In this document: positions 12,303 to 20,946 of the stretch, one piece after another
How positions within the stretch are numbered: position 1 is the stretch's first letter
Layout of the letters: the number at the start of each line of letters is the position of its first letter
From: Myxococcales bacterium
Lineage (GTDB): Bacteria; Myxococcota_A; Polyangia; Nannocystales; Nannocystaceae
Assembly: GCA_020633335.1 (NCBI GenBank)
Contig: JACKDU010000010.1
Coordinates: forward strand, 248,001-312,000
DNA: 64,000 bases
Reading direction: 5' to 3'
Made by a program: the position numbers and the translations under genes
Notes under the pieces: model-generated
Databases searched by the model: none
What the model saw: only the letters and a program-made list of their open reading frames with translations
What the model was told of the DNA's origin: nothing

Positions 12303-13837
12303 GACGCGACCGCCCGCCGAGCGCCGCCCCCGAGGCCCGGGAGCGGCAACACGTCGCCGGCCGCGGGCGCCGGCAGGACCCGCTCGAGCACCTTCGCCGA
12401 GCTCAGCACCCCCGGCATCCCCGCCCCCGGGTGGGTGCCGGCGCCGACAAAGTAGAGGCCATCCACGTCCTCCGAGCGGTTGTGGTAGCGGAAGAAGGCC
12501 GACTGCCGGAGGCGCGGCTCGGGCCCGAAGGCCGCGCCGGCGACCGATCGGAGGTCGCGCTCGAAGTAGTTCGGGGTGACGAAGAAGTTGACGTCGAGGT
12601 GCTCACGGAGCCCCGGCAGGTGCTCTGCGTCGAGGAAGTCGAGGATCCGATCGAAGTACGCCTGCCCGCGCGCGTCCCAGTCGATCCCGCTCTGGTTGTT
12701 CGGCACCGGCGAGAGCACGTAGAAGGCCTCACACCCCGGCGGGGCCATGCTCGCGTCGCTGCGGGTCGGCGCGTGGAGGTAGAGCGAGAAGTCGTCGGCG
12801 AGGATCTTGCGCTCGAAGATGTCCTCGAGGAGCTCGCGGTAGCGGGGCCCGAGGATGATCGTGTGATGGGCGAGCTCGGGCCAGGTCTTGCGGGCGCCGA
12901 AGTAGCCGACGAAGAGGCTCATCGAGTGCTTCTTGCGGCGGATCAGGAAGTCGCTGTTGAGCCGGCGGTGACGGGCGGCGATCATCCGGGTGTAGACGAA
13001 CGAGGGATCGGCGTTCGAGACGACGACCGCGCAGGGGAGGCGCTCGCCGTCGCCGGTGCGCACGGCGACGGCCCGACCGCCCTCGACCTCGATCTCGACG
13101 ACCGGCGTCGAGAGTCGGAGCTCGATCCCCACCTCGCCCATGAGCTTGCAGAGCGCGTCGATGATCGCCGTCGTCCCGCCGCGGGCGAACTCGATCCCCC
13201 ACTTCTTCTCGAGGGTGTGGATCAGCGCGTAGATCGCCGGCACCCGGAAGGGGTTGCCGCCGACCAGGAGGGGCTCAAAGGTCAGCACCTGGCGGAGGCG
13301 CTCGTCCTCGATGTAGCGGCTGACGAGGCCGTAGACCGAGCGGTAGCAGCCGAGGCGGACGAGGTCGGGGACGATCTTGAGCATCGACGCCGCGCGATCG
13401 AAGGGCTTGTCCGCGAGCCCGGTGTAGCCGACGTCGAAGATCTGCTTGGCGTGGGCGGCGAAGCGGCGGTAGCCGTCGACGTCGCGCGGGTTGAAGTCCT
13501 TGATCTGGGCGAGGAGGCGGGCCTCGTCGCCGACGTAGTCGAAGCGCTCGCCGCCGGGGAAGACCACCCGGTAGAAGGGATCGACCGGGATGAAGTCGAC
13601 GTAGTCGCGGCGGTCGCGGCCGGCGAGCGCGAAGAGCTCGTCGAAGAGGTAGCTCGCGGTCACCACGGTCGGCCCGGCGTCGAAGGTGTAGCCGCCCTCG
13701 CGGAAGACCCCGGCGCGCCCGCCCGGCTGATCGCGGGCCTCGAGGACGGTGACCGCGTAGCCCATCGCCCGCAGGCGGATCGCCGCCGCGAGGCCGCCGA
13801 GGCCAGATCCGATGACGATTGCCTGCTTGGTTGCCAT
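12299..13837 (-). CDS. crtI: Phytoene desaturase
   Basis: 512 aa, the usual CrtI length. This FAD enzyme introduces double bases of desaturation into phytoene to give coloured carotenes at the membrane. The N-terminal dinucleotide fold is AIVIGSGLGGLAAAIRLRAM followed by TVLEARDQPGGRAGVF. The C-terminal signature is LYFVGAGTHPGAGMPGVLSS. The ATG at 13837 has AAGG ten bases upstream and immediately precedes the fold, so longer starts are rejected. It is the first gene of a two-gene operon with crtB. No crtE, cyclase or CarQRS-type light regulator is visible next to it, unlike the classic Myxococcus carotenoid locus. Confidence 0.95.
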
Positions 13838-13995
13838 TCGCTTGCCCTTGGTGGTGGCCGAGTACCTGAGGCCCGCCGCCCGGCCGCGCAAGTCGGCGCG
13901 GCCCGCTTCGCCAGCGACGTCGTCGCCGAGATCACCGGCCTGCGCCGGCGCCTCGCCGCCTCCACGCGGGTTGCCGACGGGCACCGGGACGCTGG

Positions 13996-14001
13996 CATAC
14001 T
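13996..14001 (+). promoter_or_regulatory. -10-like CATACT, six bases before start codon
   Basis: CATACT ends six bases before the ATG at 14008, and TTGCCG lies 19 bases further up. No Shine-Dalgarno is present. Confidence 0.35.
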
Positions 14002-14007
14002 CCGGCG

Positions 14008-15180
14008 ATGGACGCCACCGGAGGCCCCCGCGCGGGGAGCGCAAGCGCAGCGGAGGACCGGCGACGCGCTCTCCGGGCCCTTCGCCGCGGCCCCGGCCCG
14101 GGCTGGCTCGCGGTCGTCGCTGCGGCCGCGGCCTGGGGCCTGATCCTCGCCAGCGACGCCGACGCGCCGCCCGAGACCCTCCGGGCGCTCCTCTTCGCCG
14201 GGGCGCCCTTCGTCCTCCTGGCGGGCCTCCACAGCCGCCTGGAGGGCTATCTCCACGCGCCCCAGCGCCTCGCCCTCCTCCCCCTCGCGGTCGCCCCTGG
14301 CGAGCACTGGGCGCTCGCCCGGGCCCGCCACCGCCGGGGTCTCGCCCTCACCCTGGCGATCGCCGCGCTGACGCCGGTCGTCGCCCTCGGCGGCCGGGTC
14401 CCCCCCGCCCTCCTGGCCGCGCTGGTCGGCGATGTCCTCTGGATCCTCGCCTTGGCCGCGCTCTGCGAGCCGCTGATCCCGGCGGCCGCCGCCTGGCTGG
14501 GCCGCCGCTTCCCGCCGGGATCGAGCGTCGGCGAGCTCCAGCGCTCGCTCGGCGGCGGCTGGACCTCACCCGAGGCGACCGTCCACCTCTACGCCCCCGC
14601 CCTCGGGATCGCCCTCGCGCTCGCGCTGGCGATGCCCGGCGAGCTCGCGCTCGAGCTCCGCGGGGCGACGCCAGCCGCCCTCCCCTGGCTCCTCGGGCCC
14701 CTGGCGCTCGCCGGGCTCCTCCGCCTGGTCGCCCCGCGGCTCTACGCGATCGGCCTCTGGGAGGCGGTCCCGCGCCTCGCCGAGGCGACCCGGAGCCTCG
14801 CCGGTCCGCCCGAAGTCGAGCCGGTGCCGGCGCTCGTCGACCGCCTGGGGCCGATCGCCCGCCTCGACCTCCGCCAGCTCCTCCGCCTCCGACCGCTCTT
14901 CGTCGGCCGCCTCGCGCTCGTCGCCCTCGTGATCGCCTGGGCGCTGCGCGCTCGGCCCCTCGGGCCCGCGCCGCTGATCGCCGGGCTCCTCGCGCTCGCC
15001 CTCTGGCTCGCCCCCTTCGCCGAGCTCCACCGCCAGCGCCGCGCCCGCGCGCGGCTCCTCGGCGCCCTCCCGCTCGCCGCCCCGCTCCGCCGCGGCCGCC
15101 CCGGCCCGGTCGCGCTCGCGCTGGCGATCCTCCCGCCGCTCGCCTGGCTGGCGATCGTCGCCGCCCGGCTCCTCGCCTGA
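14008..15180 (+). CDS. Polytopic membrane protein, unknown function
   Basis: 390 aa, dominated by Ala and Leu, with roughly nine to ten predicted membrane spans (for example GWLAVVAAAAAWGLILAS, LTLAIAALTPVVAL, ILALAALCEPLIPAAAAWLG, LPWLLGPLALAGLL, GPVALALAILPPLAWLAIVA). Short Arg-rich loops separate them. The layout resembles the membrane half of an ABC exporter or a generic integral membrane protein, but no motif proves this and no ATPase gene adjoins. It is divergent from crtI (170 bp) and ends at a double stem-loop. Confidence 0.7.
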   Translation: MDATGGPRAGSASAAEDRRRALRALRRGPGPGWLAVVAAAAAWGLILASDADAPPETLRALLFAGAPFVLLAGLHSRLEGYLHAPQRLALLPLAVAPGEHWALARARHRRGLALTLAIAALTPVVALGGRVPPALLAALVGDVLWILALAALCEPLIPAAAAWLGRRFPPGSSVGELQRSLGGGWTSPEATVHLYAPALGIALALALAMPGELALELRGATPAALPWLLGPLALAGLLRLVAPRLYAIGLWEAVPRLAEATRSLAGPPEVEPVPALVDRLGPIARLDLRQLLRLRPLFVGRLALVALVIAWALRARPLGPAPLIAGLLALALWLAPFAELHRQRRARARLLGALPLAAPLRRGRPGPVALALAILPPLAWLAIVAARLLA

Positions 15181-15207
15181 GAGACATGCTCATTCGAGCA
15201 TGTCTTT
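15180..15207. terminator. Stem-loop AGACATGCTC-ATTC-GAGCATGTCT
   Basis: Perfect 10 bp stem with a four-base loop, beginning at the stop codon of the gene at 14008 and followed by TTTCAGG. It lies between convergent genes, so it can terminate transcription from both sides. Confidence 0.6.
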
Positions 15208-15213
15208 CAGGTC

Positions 15214-15225
15214 ATCATGCATGAT
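15214..15225. repeat. Palindrome ATCATGCATGAT between two stem-loops
   Basis: A 12 bp perfect palindrome centred between the two GACATG hairpins of this convergent region. Confidence 0.4.
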
Positions 15226-15227
15226 CG

Positions 15228-15249
15228 GACATGCCTCTTCGGGCATGTC
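15228..15249. terminator. Second stem-loop GACATGCC-N6-GGCATGTC
   Basis: 8 bp perfect stem followed by TTTCAGG. With the hairpin at 15180 it shares the direct repeat GCATGTCTTTCAGGT, so one copy probably arose from the other. Confidence 0.55.
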
Positions 15250-15279
15250 TTTCAGGTGGCTGCGCCGGAGCGACGATCG

Positions 15280-16194
15280 CTAGGCGACCAGCGAGACCTG
15301 GGCCTCACCGGCGAGGCGCGGCCGCGAGGCGGCGCCCTCCGGGAGGTGGAGATCGGCGAGCACCGGCAGGTGATCGGAGACCTGCTCGCGCGCCAGGGTC
15401 GCGTAGTTGGCGAAGCGGAGCTCATCGGAGACCAGGATCCAGTCGAGGCGCCGGGCCATCGAGCGGTAGGTCCGGACCCCGTCGCGGCGCGCGTGGAGAT
15501 CGGGGCCCCAGGGCCGGAGGCGGAGGCGGCGGGCGAAGTCGGCGAGGCCGCTGGGATCGCGGTCGGTCCACGAGGCGTTGAAGTCGCCCATGACCACCAG
15601 CGGCCCCGGCGCGTCGGCGAGCTGCTCGGCGAGCTCGGCGAGCTGGGCCCGGCGGCGGCTCGCGCGGGCGAAGTCGAGGTGGAGCGCGACCACCGAGAGC
15701 GGCGAGCCCTCGCCGCGATCGATCTGGGCCCGCGTGAACCCCTTGCGCCAGCGGCTCTGGGTGCGGAAGTCGCCGCCGCCCTGCGCCTGCATCGGGATCC
15801 GGCTGAGCACCGCGGTCCCGTAGGAGAAGCGGCCCTCCTGCTGCATGTGCGGCGTCGCGGCGATGTGATCGTAGCCGGCGCGGCGGGCCAGGTACTCGAC
15901 GTGATCGAAGTCGCCGGCCCAGCGCGAGCCGAGCTCCGCCTCCTGGAGGGCGACGACGTCGGGCCCCTCGCGGCGGAGGAGGACGGCGATCGCGTCGAGG
16001 TTGCGGCGAAACTCCGCGGGGTCGCGGATCAGCGACTGGGTCGGCGCCCGCCCGCGGCCGTGGGCGACGTTCAGGGTCATCACCCGGAGCGTCTGATCGG
16101 GGCGCGCGACCGGTGCGCCCGCGGCGACGCGGGCGCGACAACCGGCGGCGAGGGCGACCGCTCCGAGGCCTCCGAGGATGGTCCGTCGCTGCAT
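15280..16194 (-). CDS. Exported endonuclease/exonuclease/phosphatase-family protein
   Basis: 304 aa. The N-terminus MQRRTILGGLGAVALAAGC has a twin Arg followed by a hydrophobic stretch and a lipobox-like LAAGC, so Tat or lipoprotein export is likely. The EEP fold is clear: LRVMTLNVAHGRG, DVVALQEAEL with the metal Glu, LHLDFARASRRRAQL, LVVMGDFNA with Asp and Asn, RRLDWILVS and QVSDHLPVLADL with the terminal Asp-His. The substrate (DNA, phospholipid or inositol phosphate) is not determinable. TATCCT lies nine bases before the ATG with TTGCCG 16 bases further up. It is divergent from cutA. Confidence 0.85.
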   Translation of the reverse strand: MQRRTILGGLGAVALAAGCRARVAAGAPVARPDQTLRVMTLNVAHGRGRAPTQSLIRDPAEFRRNLDAIAVLLRREGPDVVALQEAELGSRWAGDFDHVEYLARRAGYDHIAATPHMQQEGRFSYGTAVLSRIPMQAQGGGDFRTQSRWRKGFTRAQIDRGEGSPLSVVALHLDFARASRRRAQLAELAEQLADAPGPLVVMGDFNASWTDRDPSGLADFARRLRLRPWGPDLHARRDGVRTYRSMARRLDWILVSDELRFANYATLAREQVSDHLPVLADLHLPEGAASRPRLAGEAQVSLVA

Positions 16195-16203
16195 CGGCAA
16201 CCC

Positions 16204-16231
16204 AGGATAGACCGCTGCGTCGCCGCGGCAA
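16204..16231 (-). promoter_or_regulatory. Promoter TTGCCG-16-TATCCT for the EEP-family gene
   Basis: Minus strand: TTGCCG (16226-16231), 16 bases, TATCCT (16204-16209), nine bases, ATG at 16194. Confidence 0.45.
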
Positions 16232-16291
16232 GTGCGCGAGTTTTTGCACGCGTGAAGATCAGCGCGCGTGGGCGTGGCGGCGCCTGCGGCG

Positions 16292-16297
16292 TATATT
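16292..16297 (+). promoter_or_regulatory. -10 hexamer TATATT, seven bases before cutA
   Basis: TATATT matches five of six consensus bases and ends seven bases before the ATG. There is no Shine-Dalgarno, so a leaderless cutA mRNA is implied. Confidence 0.5.
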
Positions 16298-16304
16298 CGG
16301 GCCC

Positions 16305-16652
16305 ATGCTCGCGTCCGCGCCGGCGATCCGCCTCGTCCTGATGACCTGTCCTCCAGACCAGGCTGAGCAGCTCCTCCTCCAGCTCCTCCGCGAGCGCCTG
16401 GTCGGCTGCGGCAACGTGGTCAGCGGCGTCCGCTCCTGCTACTGGTGGGAGGGCCAGATCTGCCGCGAGACCGAGTCGCTGATCCTCATGGAGACCGCGC
16501 CAGACCGCCTCCCCGCGCTCCTCGAGCGGGCCGAGGAGCTCCACCCCTACGAGGTCCCGAAGATCGTCGCGATCGATCCGAGCGCCTGCGTCCCGGGCTA
16601 CCTCGAGTGGCTCTCGGCGGTGACTCGACCGGCGCCGCCGAGCGAGGCCTGA
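16305..16652 (+). CDS. cutA: CutA1 divalent-cation tolerance protein
   Basis: 115 aa, typical CutA1 size. CutA1 forms very stable trimers of ferredoxin-like subunits linked to metal tolerance; the biochemical role remains debated. Family signatures are LVGCGNVVSGVRSCYWWEGQ, ETESLILMETAPDRL and HPYEVPKIVAIDPSACVPGY with LEWL at the end. The ATG at 16305 is chosen because homology begins ten residues later and a TATATT -10 box sits just upstream. It is divergent from the EEP-family gene and convergent with the prolyl oligopeptidase gene across a palindrome-rich gap. Confidence 0.93.
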   Translation: MLASAPAIRLVLMTCPPDQAEQLLLQLLRERLVGCGNVVSGVRSCYWWEGQICRETESLILMETAPDRLPALLERAEELHPYEVPKIVAIDPSACVPGYLEWLSAVTRPAPPSEA

Positions 16653-16667
16653 GCGCCCGCCGGGCGC

Positions 16668-16689
16668 GCGTCGAGGCGCGCCTCGACGC
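16668..16689. terminator. 22 bp perfect palindrome after cutA
   Basis: Self-complementary across its whole length (arms GCGTCGAGGCG and CGCCTCGACGC). It lies 15 bp after the cutA stop in the convergent gap. No U-tract follows. Confidence 0.45.
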
Positions 16690-16752
16690 CGTGATCGCGC
16701 GCGACGCGGGCGCCCCTCGCGGGCGGCGACAGGCGCCGCGCGAAGAGAGCGA

Positions 16753-16792
16753 CGCGCCGCTGCGAAGGCGCCGACGCGCTCGCAGCGGCGCG
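16753..16792. terminator. 13 bp-arm hairpin at the end of the oligopeptidase gene
   Basis: Perfect arms CGCGCCGCTGCGA (16753-16765) and TCGCAGCGGCGCG (16780-16792) with a 14-base loop, 28 bp downstream of the oligopeptidase stop on the minus strand. No U-tract follows. Confidence 0.5.
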
Positions 16793-16820
16793 CCCGCGCG
16801 CCGACGCCCTGCGGACGTCC

Positions 16821-19115
16821 CTACTTGCCGACCGCCGGCGCCGCCTCGCTCGCGGGCGCCTCGCTCGCGCTCGCCTCGGCCTCGGCCGCCACCGGCGCGG
16901 CCGCCTCACCCGGCGCGCTGAACTCCATCCCGAGGTTCGCCGCCGCGAAGGCCCAGAGGTCCGCCGCCTCCTCGATCTTCTTGCTCGTCGGCTTGCCCGC
17001 GCCGTGACCGGCCTTGGTCTCGATCCGGATCATCACCGGGTTGTCGCCCTTGTGCGCGTCCTGGAGCGCCGCCGCGAACTTGAAGGAGTGCCCGGGGACC
17101 ACCCGATCATCGTGATCGGCGGTGTGGATCAGGGTCGCCGGGTACTCGGTGCCGGCCTTGAGGTTGTGGAGCGGCGAGTACTTGTAGAGCGCCTTGAACT
17201 CCGCCGGGTCCTCCGACGAGCCGTAGTCCGGGACCCAGGCCCAGCCGATCGTGAACTTGTGGAAGCGGAGCATGTCGAGGACGCCGACGCCCGGGAGCGC
17301 GACCTTGAAGAGGTCGGGCCGCTGGGTCATCGCCGCGCCGACCAGGAGGCCGCCGTTCGAACGCCCGTTGATCGCGAGCTTCGCCGGCTGCGTGTACTTG
17401 TTGGCGATCAGCCACTCGGCCGCGGCGATGAAGTCGTCGAAGACGTTCTGCTTGTTGAGCTTGGTCCCGGCCTGGTGCCACGACTCGCCGTACTCGCCGC
17501 CGCCGCGGAGGTTGGCGACCGCCAGGACCCCGCCCATCTCCATCCACTGGAGGTTGGCGACCGAGAAGGAGGGCGTGAGCGGGATGTTGAAGCCGCCGTA
17601 GCCGTAGAGGAGCGTCGGGTTGTTGCCGTCCTTCGCCAGCCCCTTCTTGTGGGTGATGAAGAGCGGGATCTTGGTGCCGTCCTTCGACGGGTAGAAGATC
17701 TGCTCGGTCACGTAGTCGTTCGGATCAAACGCGACCTTGGGCTCGCGGAAGAGCTCGCTGGTCCCCTTCTTGACGTCGTAGTGGTAGATCGACCCCGGCA
17801 CCGTGTAGCCGGTGAACATGTAGAAGGTCTCCTTGTCCTTCCGCTTGCCGCCAAAGCCGTAGACCGTGCCGAGCCCCGGGAGCTCGAGATCCCGCTCGAG
17901 CGCGCCCTTGAGGTCGAAGATCTTGACCTGCGAGTGGGCGTCCTTGAGGTAGTTGGCGAAGAAGCGATCGCCGACCGCCGAGACCGAGCGGAGGGTCTCC
18001 GCCGACTCCGGGATCAGCACCTTCCACTCCTCGCGCGCCGGCTTCTTGAGGTCGATCGCGATCACCTTGCCGCGCGGCGCCTCGAGGTCGGTGCGGAACC
18101 AGAACGTCGAGCCGTTGTTGTCGATGAAGTCGTACTTCGCGTCGAAGTTGATCAGGAGCTCGGTGACCCCGCCCGCCTGGGTCCCGGCCGCGCCCTTGAG
18201 CTCCTTGACGAGGACCGCGTTCTTCTCGGCCGAGCCCTCCCAGACCTCGACGATCAGGTACTTGCCGTCGTCGCTGACGGTCGCGTTGTAGCCCCACTTC
18301 GGGTGATCGGGGCGCTCGTAGATCAGCACGTCCTCGGCCTGCGGGGCGCCGAGGCGGTGGTAGTAGAGCTTCTGGTTGAGGTTGGTGCCCTTGAGCGCCT
18401 CGCCCTCCTTGGGCTCGTCGTAGCGCGAGTAGAAGAAGCCCTTGTTGTCCTTGGTCCACGAGACCCCGGAGAACTTGATCCACTTGAGCAGATCCTCGCG
18501 GTCCTTGCCGCTGTCGATCTCGCGGACCCGGTACTCCTGCCAGTCCGAGCCCGAGGCCGCGATCCCGTAGGCGAGGAGCTTGCCGTTCGGGCTCACCGCC
18601 ATCCCCGAGAGCGCGACCGTGCCGTCGGCCGAGAGCGTGTTGGGATCGATGACGACCTTGGGCTCGGCGCTCGGCGACTTCGCGGTGTAGATCACGTTCT
18701 GGTTCTGGAGGCCGTCGTTGCGCGACCAGAAGTAGCGGCCGCCCTCGCGGTAGGGGACGCCGTAGCGCTCGTAGTTCCAGAGCTCGGTGAGGCGCTTGGT
18801 GATCGCCGCGCGGGCCGGCAGCGACTCGAGGTAGCCGAAGGTGACCTTGTTCTCGGCCTCGACCCAGGCGCGGGTCTCCGGGGAGTCGGGATCCTCGAGC
18901 CAGCGGTAGGGATCGGCGACCTTGACCCCGTGGTAGTCGTCGACGACGTCGCCCTTCGCGCTCTCCGGGTAGGTGAAGCGGCCCGACTTCGCCTCGCCCT
19001 GATCGCCGCCGACCGCCGCGCCGCCGTCGGGCCCCGTCGGCCCCTCCTTCGGCGTACAGGCGAGGAGGAAGAGGAGCGGGAGGGTGGCGACACGGGGCAG
19101 GATGGGTCGGCGCAT
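16821..19115 (-). CDS. Prolyl oligopeptidase (S9A family), lipoprotein
   Basis: 764 aa. It cleaves short peptides after proline. MRRPILPRVATLPLLFLLAC is a lipoprotein signal with Cys20, so the enzyme is exported. The seven-bladed propeller occupies about residues 45-470 (VKVADPYRWLEDPDSPETRA starts the conserved part). The alpha/beta-hydrolase triad is Ser586 in GRSNGGLLVG, the Asp in TADHDDRVVPGHS (about 670) and His704 in KAGHGAGK. Past residue about 735 is an Ala/Glu/Pro tail. The ATG at 19115 is chosen because it begins the signal peptide. Myxobacterial relatives of this family are well-studied peptidases. It converges on cutA. Confidence 0.95.
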   Translation of the reverse strand: MRRPILPRVATLPLLFLLACTPKEGPTGPDGGAAVGGDQGEAKSGRFTYPESAKGDVVDDYHGVKVADPYRWLEDPDSPETRAWVEAENKVTFGYLESLPARAAITKRLTELWNYERYGVPYREGGRYFWSRNDGLQNQNVIYTAKSPSAEPKVVIDPNTLSADGTVALSGMAVSPNGKLLAYGIAASGSDWQEYRVREIDSGKDREDLLKWIKFSGVSWTKDNKGFFYSRYDEPKEGEALKGTNLNQKLYYHRLGAPQAEDVLIYERPDHPKWGYNATVSDDGKYLIVEVWEGSAEKNAVLVKELKGAAGTQAGGVTELLINFDAKYDFIDNNGSTFWFRTDLEAPRGKVIAIDLKKPAREEWKVLIPESAETLRSVSAVGDRFFANYLKDAHSQVKIFDLKGALERDLELPGLGTVYGFGGKRKDKETFYMFTGYTVPGSIYHYDVKKGTSELFREPKVAFDPNDYVTEQIFYPSKDGTKIPLFITHKKGLAKDGNNPTLLYGYGGFNIPLTPSFSVANLQWMEMGGVLAVANLRGGGEYGESWHQAGTKLNKQNVFDDFIAAAEWLIANKYTQPAKLAINGRSNGGLLVGAAMTQRPDLFKVALPGVGVLDMLRFHKFTIGWAWVPDYGSSEDPAEFKALYKYSPLHNLKAGTEYPATLIHTADHDDRVVPGHSFKFAAALQDAHKGDNPVMIRIETKAGHGAGKPTSKKIEEAADLWAFAAANLGMEFSAPGEAAAPVAAEAEASASEAPASEAAPAVGK

Positions 19116-19150
19116 GGCTTCGAGCCTTGTACCGAGTCCCCGGCGGGCGC

Positions 19151-20086
19151 TCAAGAGCGCGCAGCGTCGGCGAGGACGCGCCAGTCGACGGCGACCGGCC
19201 GGATCCGCGCGAGCTCGAAGCCGGCGATCAGATCGCGGGCGGCGATCACCTCCACCCGAGCGTCGACGAGGCCGAGCGATCGCGCGAGGAGGGCGACCAC
19301 CCGCTCGGGGCGCGCGCCGCCCTCGCGGAGGGCGCTGAGATCGGGGGCGCCGTGGCGCTTGCTCAGCTTCGCCCCGTCCGGGCCGAGGATCAGCGGGACA
19401 TGGGCGTAGCGCGGCGTGGGCCACCCTAGCGCCCGCTGGAGGAGCACCTGGCGGGGCGTGCTGAGGAGGAGGTCGGCGCCGCGGACGACGTCCGTGATCG
19501 CCATCTCGGCGTCGTCGACGACGACCGCGAGCTGGTAGGCCCAGGCCTGGTCGCGGCGACGCAGGAGGAAGTCGCCGACCTCGTGGGCGACGTCCTGGAC
19601 CTGGGGCCCGCAGAGGCGATCGTCGACCGTCACGACCCCCGGCGGGGTCCGCCAGCGGATCGCCAGCGGCCGCTCGGGGTGGTGCGGGCCCTCGCGGCAG
19701 GTGCCGCGGTAGACCGGCTCCTCGCCGTCGGCCGCGTGGGCCTCCTCGCGGAGCTCGCGGCGGCTGCAGGAACACTGATAGGTTTCAAGGCGGGTGAGCG
19801 CGGCGGCGTAGTGATCCTCACGCTCGGACTGGCGGTAGGGACCGAAGGAGCCGCCGACGTCCGGCCCCTCGTCCCAGTCGAGGCCGAGCCAGCGGAGGTC
19901 CGTGAGGAGGCGGGCCTCGAGGTCGGCGCGCGAGCGCTGGTGATCGACGTCCTCGATCCGCATCACCAGCGCGCCGCCGGCCGCCCGCGCGTCGAGCCAG
20001 GCGAGGAGCGCGGTCCGGGCGTTGCCGAGGTGGAGGCGGCCGGTCGGGCTCGGGGCGTAGCGTCCGCGGTAGATCGAGGCCGGCAT
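19151..20086 (-). CDS. gluQ: Glutamyl-Q tRNA(Asp) synthetase
   Basis: 311 aa. This paralogue of the GluRS catalytic domain attaches glutamate to queuosine in tRNA(Asp). It has the class I HIGH-like motif in RYAPSPTGRLHLGNARTALL, the KMSKS-like LSKRHGAPDLSAL and the zinc-binding pairs CSCSRRELRE and YRGTCREG. It lacks the anticodon-binding domain, as expected for this family. ATG 20086 is preferred over GTG 20107 because the conserved region begins at once. It lies 35 bp upstream of the oligopeptidase gene on the same strand. Confidence 0.93.
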   Translation of the reverse strand: MPASIYRGRYAPSPTGRLHLGNARTALLAWLDARAAGGALVMRIEDVDHQRSRADLEARLLTDLRWLGLDWDEGPDVGGSFGPYRQSEREDHYAAALTRLETYQCSCSRRELREEAHAADGEEPVYRGTCREGPHHPERPLAIRWRTPPGVVTVDDRLCGPQVQDVAHEVGDFLLRRRDQAWAYQLAVVVDDAEMAITDVVRGADLLLSTPRQVLLQRALGWPTPRYAHVPLILGPDGAKLSKRHGAPDLSALREGGARPERVVALLARSLGLVDARVEVIAARDLIAGFELARIRPVAVDWRVLADAARS

Positions 20087-20152
20087 CGTCGCCCGCCTTC
20101 GTGCCACGGATTCGTCCGCGGCGACAGCCCGCGCGAGCGCGGAGCTGGGAGG

Positions 20153-20653
20153 TTAGCTCCGCGGGAGGTAGGCCGCCGGGATCGGCGAGCCCTCCTCCTC
20201 GTCGGTCCAGAAGATCGAGAGCACCCACCAGCGCCCGCCGTCGTTGCGGAGCTGGACGCTGTTGATCCCGCGGACCGAGCGATCGCCGTCGCTGCCGCCG
20301 AAGGTCGCCTCGTAGGTCGTGAAGACGTGGGCGATCCCAGAGTAGACCTCGGTGCGCCGGAAGAGCTCGCGCTCGTCGAAGGCCCGCAGCACCCCCTCGG
20401 CGATCCGCGCCTGCACACCGCCCAGGTAGGAGTCGATGTCGCCGACCATGCAGCGACCGTCGGAGAGCACCTTGAGGAGCCGGACGTCGCCGCTCACCAG
20501 GCCGCGGAGCCGGCGCTCGTCGGGGGCGCCGCCCTCGGCGAACGAGACCGCCTCGTAGAGGGCGTTGATGATCGCGTCGATCGAACAGACATCTTCGAGC
20601 CGGGCGGAGACCGCAGGCGCAGGGTCGTCGAGACTGGGAGGCTCCGTGGGCAA
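20153..20653 (-). CDS. NTF2-like/SnoaL-like protein
   Basis: 166 aa. The fold resembles small alpha+beta cone proteins of the NTF2/SnoaL class: an N-terminal helix pair (IDAIINALYEAVSFAEGG), a second helix pair with a GVLRAFDERELFRR strand, and terminal strands (FTTYEATFGG, GINSVQLRNDGGRWWVLSIF). Such domains are enzymes or binding proteins, and no catalytic residue can be assigned. The start is taken as TTG at 20653 because GAGGAG lies 12 bases upstream and a TACACT -10-like box is at 20683-20688. Longer readings add only low-complexity Arg-rich sequence. It lies 66 bp upstream of gluQ. Confidence 0.6.
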   Translation of the reverse strand: MPTEPPSLDDPAPAVSARLEDVCSIDAIINALYEAVSFAEGGAPDERRLRGLVSGDVRLLKVLSDGRCMVGDIDSYLGGVQARIAEGVLRAFDERELFRRTEVYSGIAHVFTTYEATFGGSDGDRSVRGINSVQLRNDGGRWWVLSIFWTDEEEGSPIPAAYLPRS

Positions 20654-20932
20654 GGCTTCTTCTCTCCTCGGGGTGAAGAGCCAGTGTACCCCGGCCCACA
20701 GGTGCAGGGGGAAGCCGCCTGGAGGCCTCGCTCGACGTCGATCGGATCGGTCAGCAGACCCCACGTCGGCCTTGTGCGATGGATCACCGGGAATCCCGCC
20801 GACGAGAACGCCGTGCATTGGCCCAACGCGCGGCGTATTCGAGGTCTTGGCGGGACGCCGCCGAGCCCCGCCGGAGGCCCGGTCGGCGCCTTGCGAGGGC
20901 CCGGCGGACATGGCAAGCGCGAGGCCAACGAG

Positions 20933-20938
20933 TACTCT
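20933..20938 (+). promoter_or_regulatory. -10-like TACTCT, eight bases before fni
   Basis: TACTCT ends eight bases before the ATG of the first gene of the isoprenoid cluster. No Shine-Dalgarno and no good -35 are visible. If real, it would drive the whole cluster. Confidence 0.35.
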
Positions 20939-20946
20939 CCCGGGCC

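Noticed and set aside
17004..19409. 801-codon plus-strand open frame opposite prolyl oligopeptidase
   Set aside because: Composition is typical of an antisense shadow, and the minus strand carries the full catalytic triad.
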